Shown piece after piece: positions 27,314 to 38,918 of a stretch of 64,000 bases of DNA (position 1 is the first letter of the stretch; every line of letters starts with the position of its first letter). Origin of the DNA: Earliella scabrosa. Lineage: Eukaryota > Basidiomycota > Agaricomycetes > Polyporales > Polyporaceae. The position numbers were made by a program, and so were the translations under genes. The stretch lies in NCBI GenBank assembly GCA_022605405.1, contig JABYQQ010000001.1, positions 4,278,001 to 4,342,000 of the forward strand, read 5' to 3'. Below the pieces are notes generated by a model that was not told where the DNA came from, did no database searches, and saw only the letters and a list, made by a program, of their open reading frames with translations.

Positions 27314-29225
27314 TCACCACCCGAACCTCAACTGATCTCGAGAGAAGACGGGAGGCTTCCACAACAGATACTCGGGGTGGATCCGACGCTTCCTCTTCTC
27401 CTTCGCCTTTTTGTACCGCTCCTGCACGGCTTCCGGAAGACAGATGACATGCTGCCCTTTGTAGTGCTTGAAGAGCTGAAGCGTCGTACACCTGTCCGGG
27501 TCCCCGGCAGTATTGCAATCCGAAGAGCTTGTTAGCAATCCGCAGCGTTCCGTCCGAACAGAAGGAACATACGTATTCATCACATCCGCGTGTGTGATGG
27601 AGGTCTTCTGTGCAATGTCGTCGATGCTGATGTCCTCGGTCGTGTTCATGAGGAGGTCGATAATCGTCTCTGCCCAGTATGCCCGGTAGCCCAGCAGACC
27701 CAGGTCGGACAGCGGCTTCTCCGGGCTTCCGAGCTTTCCTTCACGCTTGCTGAGCTCGTACGAAAACTCTATCAAGAGCTTGCCGTACCCGTGTCGCTGG
27801 TGCTGGGGGAGCGTGAGGATGCACGCGACGTTGTAGTTGTCGGCCGACTCCTTCTCCTTCGAGAAGTAGCCCACCATGTGGCAGCCCGTTGAATCCCTCT
27901 GACACTGCACCCGAGGCGGTCAGTACGTGACTATGGCGCAGGGCGACGACAGAGGAACGAGCGTACCATGACATAGTACAAGAATGGTGTTACATCATAA
28001 TACAACGTTTTGCTGCGGGCGGGGAGGAGGGCGGTCAGCGTGGCCCGCGGGTGCAGTGGGCGACAACGAGGCACTTACTGATCCAGAAAACATTTCGATA
28101 GCAGACTCAAGTTACGGCACCATGTCAGTTGACGCTTCCCGTCAAGCTCGAAGAACGAGATGTCCTCGTGTCGATATATCTCGTTCCCCGGGGGGTGATA
28201 CAGATTGCACCGTTTGCGATGGCGGGTGAGCATGAAGGGCGAGCCAAAGTACGATAGGCAGAACTCGCAGATGTAGAGGACAGGCAGATGCGCGTACTCC
28301 TTGGGGTACGGGCTGAAGTACCAGGCTTCCACCTCGTGCCTCCCTATCTGCAAGCGGTTCAGGTTCTTTACGCGTGCGATCTCGGATATGGACTGTGTCA
28401 TGGAGCCAGACGTGCGCAGCTTCTCGATCTCCTGCTCTTTGCTGAAGGCAGAGAGTGGAGGAGGAGGCGGTGGAGGCTCTGCACCGTCGAGGTCAAGGAC
28501 CTCGCCTTCAGCGTCGACGTCCATCTCGCCCTCCGCGTCCGCGTCGAGGTCCTCCTCCTCCTCTTCATCCTCCTCATGAAGCGTCTTCCGCTTCTGACCG
28601 GCGAGAGACGGCGCGGGCGACGGGCTCGCGCGCGCGGACGCGGGCTGGGAGGGACCAGGAGTGCCAGGGGTGGGCGTGCCCCGGTCGCCAGCGAGCGCGA
28701 GGGCATTGGCGGTGGCGGCCCGCTTGAGGAGCGACTGCTGGTTCTTCTTCGCGGGGGTCTTCTTGTTGCCGATGACCTTCTTGGGGGCGGAGACCGCCTT
28801 TGGGCGGGGCCACTCGAGGTCGCGGGTGAGGACGAGGCGCGACCCCGGAACCCACTCGTCGAGGCGCTTATTGAACTGGTCCCAGTGGACGAAGAACTCG
28901 AGGCGGTCCTCTGGCCGCAGCGCGTCCTCCTCGCGCTTGACGCCGCGCGTCGCGTACGCGTTGACGGGCTTGTCGCGGATGGAGAGGATCTCTGCAAGGC
29001 GCTCCTCCTCCTGGCCGTCGGGGCCTGGCCGGCGGATGTAGAGCTTGCAGCCCACGGAGACGGTCTGGTAGCCATGGGCAGGAAGCCACGCATGGCCGGC
29101 GCTAAATATCAGTCGCCATCGATGTCGCGGCCGAGGGTGCGCCTCACCTGAATACTGTATGTCCCTCCCGGCGTAATCGGTGGCGGCGGTTGCGGGCCCT
29201 CCTCCTTCGGTGTGTGCGGTGCCAT
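27314..29225 (-). CDS. ESA1: MYST histone acetyltransferase Esa1 (NuA4 catalytic subunit)
   Basis: Exon 1 (29148-29225) encodes MAPHTPKEEG and a Pro-rich stretch ending GGTYSIQ. Exon 2 (28079-29064) begins TVSVGCKLYIRRPGPDGQEE, the Tudor-knot/chromo-barrel domain, which ends near HWDQFNKRLDEWVPGSRL. A Lys/Ser/Pro-rich and then acidic linker leads to the MYST zinc finger (YICEFCLSYF, with RHRKRCNLYHPPGNEIYR). The next exons supply KTLYYDVTPFLYYVM, the catalytic-cysteine segment NVACILTLPQHQRHGYGKLL with its acetyl-CoA loop QRHGYGK, and SPEKPLSDLGLLGYRAYW with the catalytic Glu. The C-terminal helix domain follows and ends LRFGW at 27314. The length is about 530 residues. Esa1 acetylates H4 and H2A(Z) in chromatin and is essential in yeasts. 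The start at 29225 was chosen because it joins in frame to the Tudor knot; the longer open frame upstream of it is not supported. Confidence 0.92.
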
Positions 29226-29546
29226 CGTCGAGTATCGGGAGCTCAAGGACGAGAGATTCAGCGGGGAGCTCGACGAGCAAGTCTTTCTGGGGCCACGTAA
29301 GCCAGTCCCCTAGCGGTTCCACCCGATGGGGCAGCAACCAAGCGGAGACTGAAAGCACAAATGGAGGTTCAATCTCCGATAGCGCACTGCTTATCTGAGT
29401 TACAAAGCAACCCGGGCTGGCCGGGGGCCTGTCCTTATCTAAAGATAGACGCCTGCTTCCAGGTAAGCGCCGAAGATAATTCTCGGTCTCAAGATCTTCA
29501 AGTTTCGTCAGGCTGCAGTTACCCACCGCTCCTACCTCTTCCACCC
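29226..29546. promoter_or_regulatory. shared divergent promoter of Esa1 and Dbp7
   Basis: Only 321 bases separate the two divergent start codons, so both core promoters must lie here. A CT-rich segment (CGCTCCTACCTCTTCCACCC) directly precedes the Dbp7 ATG. No TATA box was clear. Confidence 0.55.
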
Positions 29547-32166
29547 ATGGATGACGATCTTATCCTCAATCTCGATGTCGACGACGCCACGACAACAAAA
29601 GTAGGGCAGGGCAGGAAAGGAGGTCGCTGGACAGACAGGTACGTGTTCACGGGCTTCCTTGAGAACGCGTCCTTATAGCCTGTAGGCTGAAGGCTAAACG
29701 CGTAGCGAAACGGAAAACACGACCCGAGGCCGCCCCTCCAAGTAGACATGATGCCACAGTTAATGCTGCTGAGGAGCGTCCAGCAAAACGACCGCGCAAG
29801 GAAACACGCGCACCTGTAGAACATGACCAGGAACGTGCCGGGGCTCCTCCTGCTCGCGCTCCGAATCAAATCATATCCTCCCTCTTCACTTCCAACCCCA
29901 AGATTGAACAGCCCCTACCACGCGCTGCTTCCGCTGCAAATGCAAGGCCGAGCAACGCACCCTTGGATTCATCCACATTCTCCGGCCTGGGCCTTGATCC
30001 ACTCATTGTCGCACATTTATCGTCAAAGATGAACATATCGAGGCCGACGTCCATTCAGAGAGCTGTACTACCTTCCCTGCTACCGACGCTAGAGGACCGA
30101 ACAGCTCGCGACGTCTTCATACAGTCCCAAACGGGTTCCGGCAAGACGCTGTCCTTCCTCCTTCCCATCCTCCAAGACCTCCTACCGCTCAGTTCCCTCT
30201 CCTACATCGACCGTTCGATCGGCACGCTCGCAGTGATCATCGCACCCACTCGCGAGCTGGCCAAGCAGATCTCTGACGTTCTCGAAGCACTCCTCAAGCT
30301 CCGTCTCCGAGCTTCCGACGAGTCCGCAGAAGACGCCGCGCCCCGCTTGACACGCTGGCTCGTCTCTGGCTTGCTCACCGGAGGAGAGAACAGGACACAC
30401 GAGAAGGCGCGACTGCGGAAGGGTGTCCCGATCCTCGTCTCCACACCTGGTCGTCTGCTCGACCATCTCCAAAACACGTCTTCGTTCAACATTGGCAAGT
30501 GTCGCTGGCTGGTGCTCGACGAGGCCGACCGGCTTATGGAGCTTGGGTTTGAGGAGACGATCCAGGGCATCCTGCGCGGTCTGGACGGTCGGCGGAAACT
30601 TGCTATGCAAGCAGTCGAGGAGGGGAAGAGTCTCGACGTCGGTGGATGGGATTGGAGTCGGCGCCGCAGGACAATCCTCTGCTCTGCCACGATCCGCGAA
30701 GACGTGCAGAAGCTCGCTGGCCAAACCCTCACGAATCCCATGATGATCAAGGCGGTTCAGACAGACTTGCCTTCAGAAGACACACAAGGAGACCTCTCGG
30801 TGACGGCCGCAGGCAGCCAGAAGTTCACTCCGCCGTCGCAGCTGTCGCAGAAGTACGTGATCGTGCCGTTGAAGTTACGTCTTGTCACGCTGGTCGCGCT
30901 ACTGCGCTCCCTTCTGGCTCAATCGAAGAGCAAGAGGGGGACCAAAATCATCGTCTTTCTCAGCTGCACGGACTCGGTCGATTTCCACTGGCATCTTTTG
31001 GGCGGGACGGCGATGGATGATGAGGAGGCGGTTTCCTCTTCAGATGCCGAGGAAGAGGAAGAGGACGAAGATGATGCCGGTTCCGCGCATGAGTCCGGCT
31101 CGGATGCAGAGGCTCGTTCGCCCAAGTCAAAACAGACCAAACGCAAACGGAAAGCTCCGTCTGGGGAAAAAGTCGAGGTGAAGTCCGCCCTTCTCCCGGA
31201 CACCTCAATCTACCGTCTGCACGGTTCGCTCCCTCTGCAGACCCGTCTCGCATCCCTGAAGGGATTCTCCGCCGTCTCTTCGGCGAAGTCACCGAACGCT
31301 CCTCCCTCCTCCATCCTTCTCTGCACGTCCGTGGCATCCCGCGGTCTCGACCTTCCGCTCGTTCGCGCGGTCATACAGTACGACCTTCCTACAGAGTCAG
31401 GTGCGACGGAGTACGTCCACCGTGTTGGACGTACCGCTCGTGCGGGCAAAGGCGGCGAGGCGTGGAGCTTTGTCGCCCCGAGCGAAGCAGAGTGGGTCAA
31501 TTGGGTGCAGACGAAGATGCAGGGCGACGCAAAGGAGGGAGAAGGTGGCGTTGCGCTGGACGGCGTGTCCATGGAGACGGTATTGCGGAGAGGGTTCGGT
31601 GGCAAGGGTAGTGAGTACGAGGACCGCGCGACTGAGGTGCAGCTGTCGTTCGAGCGTTGGGTGCTGCGAGACAAGCAGGTACGTCTTCCTTTGATTCCAG
31701 AGATCTCTTCACGCACTGATACCGTCCGTAGAACACTGAGATTGCCCGGAAAGCATTTTTGTCGCATATGCGCGCGTATGCGACCCATCCCTCGGACGAA
31801 AAGCACATGTTCCACATACGACACCTTCACCTGGGTCACCTCGCGAAGGCGTTCGCGCTCCGCGAGGCCCCTACCGCGCTCACGTCTGGCAAGGGATCAA
31901 AGGCCTCTGCGAAGGCGAAGCACAGAAGCGCGAAGACCAGCGGCGCCTCCTCGTCCGAGCAAGGCTCAAAGAAGAAACGCGTTCGGGCGGTGGACAACAG
32001 TGACGACGAGCACGATGTCGCGGACGCGGAGAAGCGCATGGAGAAGGTCGTGCGCGCGCAGGGCCGACTGACGAAGAAGGGCGGCAAGATGGTCAGCTCT
32101 GGGACGGACGAGTTCCAGATCGCTGGAGGGTACGACTTGGAGAAGCTCGTTAGCTCTCGGACATGA
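29547..32166 (+). CDS. DBP7: DEAD-box RNA helicase Dbp7
   Basis: Three exons, about 840 residues. Exon 1 ([20 protein letters not shown]...) joins at a TAG acceptor near 29685 to a basic nuclear-type segment ([15 protein letters not shown]). Helicase motifs in order are: Q motif region [14 protein letters not shown], motif I QTGSGKT, Ia PTRELAKQ, Ib [41 protein letters not shown] and [17 protein letters not shown]. Between motifs IV and V there is an acidic then basic insertion of about 60 residues ([12 protein letters not shown] ... [12 protein letters not shown]). The last exon starts [20 protein letters not shown], a Dbp7-type C-terminal segment, followed by a Lys-rich tail and a stop at 32164-32166. 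Dbp7 acts in early 60S subunit assembly in the nucleolus. The gene is divergent from Esa1. Confidence 0.9.
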
Positions 32167-32386
32167 TCTGCCAGCTTGTACACTGCTGCTCTGTCTTGCA
32201 GTCATCGTCTATGTATCTACTCGGGCTACAAAGCTCCACCACATCCATAGACGTTCTATGTATTGTGGAAGTAGGGGTGATCCGGGTCCTGTCGACCGGC
32301 AACGGCTGTGTGTGATCGAGGACGGACGCGCGCGTCGTATACTACTACGTAGAGGCGGGCTGTGTCCTACCACTTCCTACCACACC

Positions 32387-33605
32387 ATGATCTTCAGCAG
32401 GCTCGCATTCGGCTTCCTCCTTCTCACCGTCACGGCCTTCTTCTGTGCCCAGTCCGTTGAGGCTGCGGGCCCGCGCATCACCAAGAAGGTCTACTTCGAC
32501 ATCAAGCATGGTGACAAGGACCTCGGCCGGAGTGCGTGCCCCTCTCTTGTAGCTCTTGCTGTCGTCAAGAGCGTGCGCTGACGCGTTTGTGTTGTGTAGT
32601 TGTTATGGGCCTGTACGGAGACGTACGTGTCGCGAATGCAAGGGACGGCGTTGGGGACGACGGCGGCTGACTGGTGAGACGGTTTACAGACCGTGCCCAA
32701 GACCGCGGAGAACTTCCGCGCTCTCGCGACCGGAGAGAAGGGCTTTGGCTACAAGGGCTCCAAGTTCCACCGGGTCATCAAGAACTTCATGATTCAGGGT
32801 GGTGACTTCAGTACGTTGCGCGCGCCGTTTTGGTTGGAGCACAGGGATTGATGGAGGCCGCCCTCGTCAGCTCGTGGTGACGGTACCGGTGGCAAGGTAC
32901 GTGTCTGCTGTGTGCTCTCACTACTCCGAGTCACGAACGACGTCCCCTAGTCCATCTACGGAGACCGCTTCCCGGACGAGAACTTGTACGTGTCAAGTGG
33001 CAGAATCTCTCAAAGTCCAATCCTCGAACTCACTTTGTAAACAGCAAGATCCATCACACTCGCCCCGGTATTCTCTCCATGGCTAACGCGGGCAAGGACA
33101 CCAATGGTATGTAGTCATCCATTTGCCGACGTTTCGTTTCGCTCATGAGATCTTTACAGGCTCCCAATTCGTAAGAATCCAGCACTCCCAAAGACATTCA
33201 TAGCAGATGACTCATGTGTCGTCTAGTTCATCACGACCGTTGTCACCAGCTGGTTGGACGGCAGACACGTGCGTACGCCATAACCTCTCTGCAGCGTGTA
33301 TCGACGCATGTTACAGGTCGTTTTCGGCGAGGTTCTTCAGGGTATGGACATCGTGAACGCCATTGGTAAGTTCTCCTAACTCTGTAGCCTCGTCACAGCC
33401 CCTGATCTCCGGCTGTCACCGCAGAGGACGTTCCGAAGGGTAGGAACGATCGCCCCGCGCAGGACGTCGTCGTAGTCGACTGTGGAGAAGTGAGCTAGAG
33501 GCCTGTCCCCGTACCGTACGTGTCTTTCTGATCTCTGTTGTGTCTCAGCTTGAAGTCGAGTCCCCAGCGACCGAGGAGAAAGAGCCCATCCATGCTGAGC
33601 TCTAA
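32387..33605 (+). CDS. ER-type cyclophilin (peptidyl-prolyl isomerase)
   Basis: A gene of many small exons, about 210 residues. The N-terminus [20 protein letters not shown] with AQSVEA is a classic signal peptide. The cyclophilin fold follows: [19 protein letters not shown], then [28 protein letters not shown], the active-site segment [25 protein letters not shown], and [14 protein letters not shown] with the Trp that binds cyclosporin A. The last exon (after a GTGAGC intron) adds an acidic tail ending HAEL, a variant of the HDEL/KDEL ER-retrieval signal. It therefore should assist proline-limited folding in the ER lumen, as the CypB and yeast Cpr2/Cpr5 type do. If the last intron is kept in the mRNA, the frame stops three codons into it and the retrieval signal is lost. 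Confidence 0.9.
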
Positions 33606-34179
33606 GACGTCTCGCTCAGGTACCCTGGGCATCATACGGATGTATATTGGTTACTTGTGGAACGTCCGTACTTGCTATTGCGATGATTCGCCAAACTCAG
33701 CCAGGCCCGATCATAACTGCTCGCGGCAGAGGGACCCGTTCGGACTTCTCTTGAATGCACTCAACTGTGTGTCTATATGTCAAGGTAAACGACTAATTGC
33801 GAATGTCTAGAAGCCTTCGCTTGGACCGCCGCGGAAAACCCAAAATGCTGCAATATGTGCGTTGTTGAGCTGAGCGTTCACAAGTCGACGCCAATGGCTA
33901 CCCCATTCTAATTCTGGAAGTTGAGTAACCATGTCGTGCTTGCTCCGCTGTGAGGTTGCCTCCGTTAGGCACATGGACGTCACTGGGTCGTGCCCACTGC
34001 GGGTCGGATGTCGGTGAACAGATAGTTTGGGCGGCGCGGATAGGTTTGGTGGACTCGCCCCTATCGAGACGGATGTACCCTGACGTTTTCCATTTAGGGC
34101 GTGTCCGTAGCTCATATATGTAGGGCGTGAAAGAACATACAGGCCGCCTCACTCTTTTGCTTACAACCTCGCCGCTATC
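33606..34179. other. intergenic
   Basis: This is the cyclophilin 3' region and the upstream region of the HNH-like gene. Several short minus-strand frames overlap here but none reads as protein. No repeat or RNA gene was seen. Confidence 0.5.
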
Positions 34180-35263
34180 ATGCTTAGATCTCCGAGCCCA
34201 GACTCTAAGGCCGCCCTGGCAGCTGCCTGGGAGGCAGCACAGGCATCTCTTCTAGACGAGTTCCACTCTCGGTGCATTCTCTGTGGGTGTCACTACGATG
34301 GTCCGCACACCAAGATATTCGATCCGGAGCAAAGTGGTCAATATCATGTGGGTCGTTCTTAGTAGTTCGGAACGTTCCCATATCTGACAGACACTGATTG
34401 CGACACGCAGAGAGCGACGGCGACATGGTTATCACTCAACTGCGACCCGAACTATCCTTGGGATACGGCACAGAACGGTCTTCTGCGTGAGTTACTCGCC
34501 TTTGTATCTCTTGACACCGATCGACAGAAGACTCTTAGTGTGCCCGCAATGTGCCCCCATCAGACCAGACGCATGCTACGCGCCCGCAACTCTGGTACCA
34601 TGTAGGCAGCTCTTGCAGTACGTCACGGAGTACCTGCAGCAACCAGACAAAGACTTCCAAGTAACCTCGGTGGACGAGGTGATTGCTTGCCTTGGCCTCT
34701 GCTCGCAGCGCTGATAAATAACCAACTCTCACAACTTGCAGATACTGGCCGAACTGGAGGCCAATCCAGATCAGCTCGACCCGGAGCGAAAGACCGTCCC
34801 CTTCTTGCATTGCTATGAGCTTCTGGTTTTCCGTCCTGAGGACATGCCATCCACCATCCCAATCTACCACCACCCGACGACGCTCGTCGCCGGCTCTCCT
34901 CCTCGTCGGTATCAGGTCTTCGATCCAACCGAGCCGCACGAAAGAGACGCGACACCGGAGGGGACGATGCACATCAAGCTCGGCAAGAAATCGCCGACCG
35001 ACGACACGGTGCTCTGGAAGATCCGTCGACCTCCTGGATCCTTCCTCATGTTTGCCCTGGATATGTGCCGGAAGTCGGCGAGGGGGGAGTTGAGCGACTT
35101 GGCCATCCTCATCTACAACATATGGCAACTCTGCTTTCCCACAATCTCCGTGTTTAGGAGAAAGGGGATTCCTATCAATGAGCCCAAGTTGTACCATGGT
35201 CCTCCGGCTCCAGCGGTTGAGGCGGTAGTACACCTGTGTCGACCGGGGACAGCCCAGATGTAA
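34180..35263 (+). CDS. HNH-nuclease-like fungal protein
   Basis: Four exons, about 300 residues. Exon 1 starts MLRSPSPDSKAALAAAWEAA and contains a Cys pair, FHSRCILCGCHYDG. After the first intron the protein reads RATATWLSLNCDPNYPWDTA, then QNGLLLCPQCAP across the next join (acceptor TTAG at about 34538), giving a second Cys pair. The C-terminal exon is ordered (FLHCYELLVFRPEDMPSTIP, and later LAILIYNIWQLCF) and ends at 35263. Mushroom genomes carry many proteins with an HNH-type core in which an N-G-L-L-L segment follows a Cys pair; this resembles that pattern, but the canonical His-Asn-His triad is not clearly present. It may be a degenerate or non-catalytic member. The nuclease link is an inference. 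Confidence 0.55.
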
Positions 35264-35461
35264 CTCGTCTTCCCATTAGGGGCTTCCGTTGCGAGTGGAA
35301 GTTCCCATCCAGAATGTAATTTATCGTAACCCATGTGCTATATATGCATACTACGCCCCTGGCAGATCGGTGCAAGAGGGAGGGAGGTTGAATGTGTGAA
35401 TGCAAACGATAGAGCGTTACGGAGGACGGACTCCATCTTGTACCTCGAGAAATCGGGGGAC

Positions 35462-37473
35462 TCATTCTTTGAGCAGAGCTTCAGCGAAGGGAGAGCGTGG
35501 TTTGATCGTGCACTGGAATCCGTAGGGATAGCTGTCCGAGTGCCGCGCACCTGCGTCAGCATAGCCTCCTGAGCTGAAGCAAGATACTCACGATAGAAAA
35601 CCGGTAGACATCTTGACCTCGACCTTCTCCGGTTGACCGTCAGCGTTCAACGGAGGAGTAATGTTGAATACGTGGAGTATGGACGCGATGTTGATGAAGA
35701 GTGATGCATCGGCAAGATGGCGACCTAGACAGATCCTGATATTGTGCTCGTCAACGGACCGTTCACATGTGGAATCATTGGCTAGTTTCACCTGCGTCCG
35801 TAACCAAAGACAACCGCTTCGGGGTCAGGAGCGTCCGGGTTAATCATGCCGTCTTTCAAGTAACGTTCAGGCTCGAAGGTTTCCGGGTTGGGAAATGTCT
35901 TGGGGTCATGCATCATCGCCCTGCAGTTTAAATGAGCACGTCGCCCGTTGTCGATATAAGAAATGAAATGGGGCTCACCAAACGTTGGGGAGAACGAGCG
36001 TTCCCTTGGGCAAAAAGTATCCGTTGTACTCATCGTCGGCCATAGATCTATGAACGACACCAAGGGGAGTGACGTTCTGATATCGCAGCGCTTCTTTGAC
36101 TATCGCGTTGATGTAGGGAAGTGCATCTCGGTCGGCGTGTTCAGGAAGCCTGTCTGGTCCGACAACGGAGTCAAGTTCGGCTTGCGCTTTTCTTTGAACC
36201 TCCGGATGGATCGCCATCGCCATAAAGAACGACAGCAATGTCGAGAAGGTCTGTTTCCGCGTAATTGAGTCAGTATCTTGACAGTGCAATGCATGCGACT
36301 CACTGTGTCTGCACCAGCTGCGTACGCATTTGCCGCCCCGATCTTTGCCACGCGTTCCTCGTCTACAGCCTCAGCCGGGCTGAGATCGCTTTGGGATATC
36401 CCCTCAAGCATCTCATGCACTGCCGAGTGATAGCCCTCACCGCGCGTCTGGTGGCATCTATGAGTTGACATATCCTGCCACAGATCAGACAACGCACCCA
36501 TGCCTGCTTGGCCTCAGCGAACGGCAGCTCAAGCAGCTCCGCCGCGAGTCGCCTCCACCGCGCAAACTTCTTCTGGAATCCTGCGCCGGGCACCCATGCG
36601 GGAACGTATTGCAGGATCGAGATGTGCTCAACCAGGAAGCTGCCGGCCATGAGTGCCTCTGTGGGGCCCTCGAGAGCGTTGTGGAGTAAAGGTACATATT
36701 TTGTATCTCCGGGCGCGATATCAATCCCATACATGGTCTTCAAGATGACCGCCGCGAAGGAACTGAGCGGATTGCATTAGCTACAGTCAGTGTTGCATGT
36801 GAAGGTAGTGTACAACTCAAGCAGCTCGCGAAGACGGTCCGGCTCGGCATTGAGGAGCCGAAGAAAGCGCCTTGATTCTTGCAGGAGGACGGGGTGGTGC
36901 TTCGGGACGACCTTCGGGATGAAGTGCTGCCACGATGCCCGACGCGTACGCCGCCACTCCTCACTGTATGGCAAGAGCGGCGTGTTCCAGCTCCAGCCAA
37001 TCCTGACGGATGTCATCAGATACATGGCACATGTACATCGACGCATATCCAAGGCAGGCGACATAGAAGCATTGGCTCACAAGTCAACAACCAGAGACTT
37101 CGGACGGTCAGAATACATCGAAGAGCGCTTATCAAGAAGGTCCACGGCGGCCCGGTGCGAGTGTAAGACGACTAGAAGTTGTCCTCCCGGCAATTGAAGG
37201 CCTACAATGTCGCCTATGCGCGTGGGATGAGCCACTGAAGTGACGCCATACAGCAGGAGACTGATGCTCACCATACTTTGCAGCCCAGTCGCGATAGGCG
37301 ACCCAGGGCTGCTCTTTGGGAATATCAAGGAGGTTGCCGAGCAAAGGGAGTGGCTTGGGACCAGGCGGTAATTTGAAACGGGTGCGACTGAACCGACCGC
37401 GGAGGGAACGCAGAAGGACAATGGCAAGACCAGCCAAAAGGAGGGGGACAACTAACGGGTGAATGGAACCCAT
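35462..37473 (-). CDS. cytochrome P450 monooxygenase
   Basis: Many exons, about 500 residues. The start at 37471-37473 (MGSIHPLVVPLLLAGLAIVL) gives an N-terminal membrane anchor, followed by the Pro-rich hinge LPPGPKPLPLLGN. Further marks are DIVGLQLPGGQLLVVL, WRRTRRASWQHFIPKV (helix C), the I-helix oxygen-binding segment AAGADT, the K-helix EALR, the PERY motif (ETFEPERYLKDG), and the heme loop FGYGRR joined across an intron to ICLGRHLAD, which gives F-x-x-G-x-R-x-C-x-G with the heme thiolate Cys. The stop is at 35462-35464. The wording resembles the large basidiomycete group annotated as O-methylsterigmatocystin oxidoreductase-like P450s; the true substrate is unknown. It should sit in the ER membrane with a P450 reductase. 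All key motifs are intact. An in-frame ATG at 37536 would add 21 residues. Confidence 0.9.
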
Positions 37474-38918
37474 ACTGGACGCTGCGAGAGTGAGGGGGGC
37501 AAACAAAACATACTGCACCTGGCGAACCCAGGCCACCGCTTTATAGCGTTTCGGATTTCTGGGTACATGAACAGCTGTCTTTGGACAGTTTTCTGGCGCC
37601 GTTGTCTTCGAGATTGGCGCGATACGGTCAAAGTCTCGGCGTCATACGGGCATCGTGACCGGTCCCGGGAGGAAAATAGCATAAGGCCGCCCTGCAACCG
37701 CGTCTGCAGTAGGATTCCTATACAAAGGAAGGACCGGGTTGACCACTAAGGATCGGAGTTGACCTATTGCCTCCGAGGGGACCCTCCAATCCGCCACTAG
37801 AACAGGCACGGGCGGCCAACTGTTGCTTCTGGATCTATCGGCGAGCGTCGTTGAGATCGGGAGCCCATAACCTGACCGGTTAGTCATGCTGAACCAGTGC
37901 AATAGGTTCTACACGTCTTGACGCGCTCCTTTTATGAGTCCCGACGATCATGGAATCTGGAAGATGCGGAGTACCCACCAGTACTGTTGTGTGGTACAGA
38001 GGTCGGAAGCAGGGCGAGGAGTTGGTGCGTTCTGAACGTGGAGGTGAATGAACAGGTACTCACTAAGCTGTGTCGGAGCGTTGTATATTGATAGCTGGCA
38101 TGATGGCAGCTTCGGCGCAACAAACTTGAACCGGTATGTAAGACCTACGTGCGACAACGATTCGCTAGCACTGCAGATAGAGGAGTTGTGAGGAGTCGGA
38201 TTGTTGCAACTTCGATAATGAAGGGCAATGTCTACCCATGCCACATCGTTTAATCGTCTCCTCTATCCGCATAACTACAGCAGCTGGAGGTTATGACGGC
38301 AGCAGGGGGTATGGAACGGTGGGTTGACTAGTAGTCACACGCAGAAATGGTATGTATATGACACAGCCAAATGAACAATGCATACCTCAGACTTCTCGTC
38401 CGACACCAACACCTCAGCAGACTCACCGTGCTTATATCGAGGACCTGTGTGCTGTGGCCTTCTAAAGTCAAGCATCATCCAACGCTTACTTGCATTTCAC
38501 ATCGCCTGGACCTGGCACACTAGTTTGTTCTTGCCTTCGTGTCTCCGCCGGCAGCTCCGGCTACGAGTTAGTAGGCGTTGTTCACAACATGGGTCATGAC
38601 CACCAGACAACTGTATTCCTGGAACTGAAAAAATCCATCAGTTGATCTCAGTTCGTGGCGGTTGCTCGAACCGATACAGACACACACAACGGTGCAATGG
38701 GAGTGAGGTGGACGGCACTGGGACAGCAGGAACTTGAAGGAAGCCGGGTGTCCGGGACCGTAGCGCTCAGAAGGACCGACAAGAGCGCTTACAAAGCAGG
38801 ACAAACATTTTGCGGAGTTCGAAATTGCGGGCGTCCCTTGGTCGTCGACTGCCTTCTTCGAGCTCGCTGTGGCTGGTGTTGCGTTCGCCCACAACCACCT
38901 CTTCCGTCCTCACCAGCC
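37474..38918. other. intergenic between divergent P450 and Bre1
   Basis: About 1.4 kb of AT-richer sequence with no supported exon. It must include the promoters of the P450 (leftward) and Bre1 (rightward). Short chance frames on both strands were examined and left out. Confidence 0.5.

Noticed and set aside
29226..29544. N-terminal extension of Esa1 into the longer open frame
   Set aside because: The extension is not Esa1-like, and the spliced exon starting at 29225 joins cleanly to the Tudor-knot domain.
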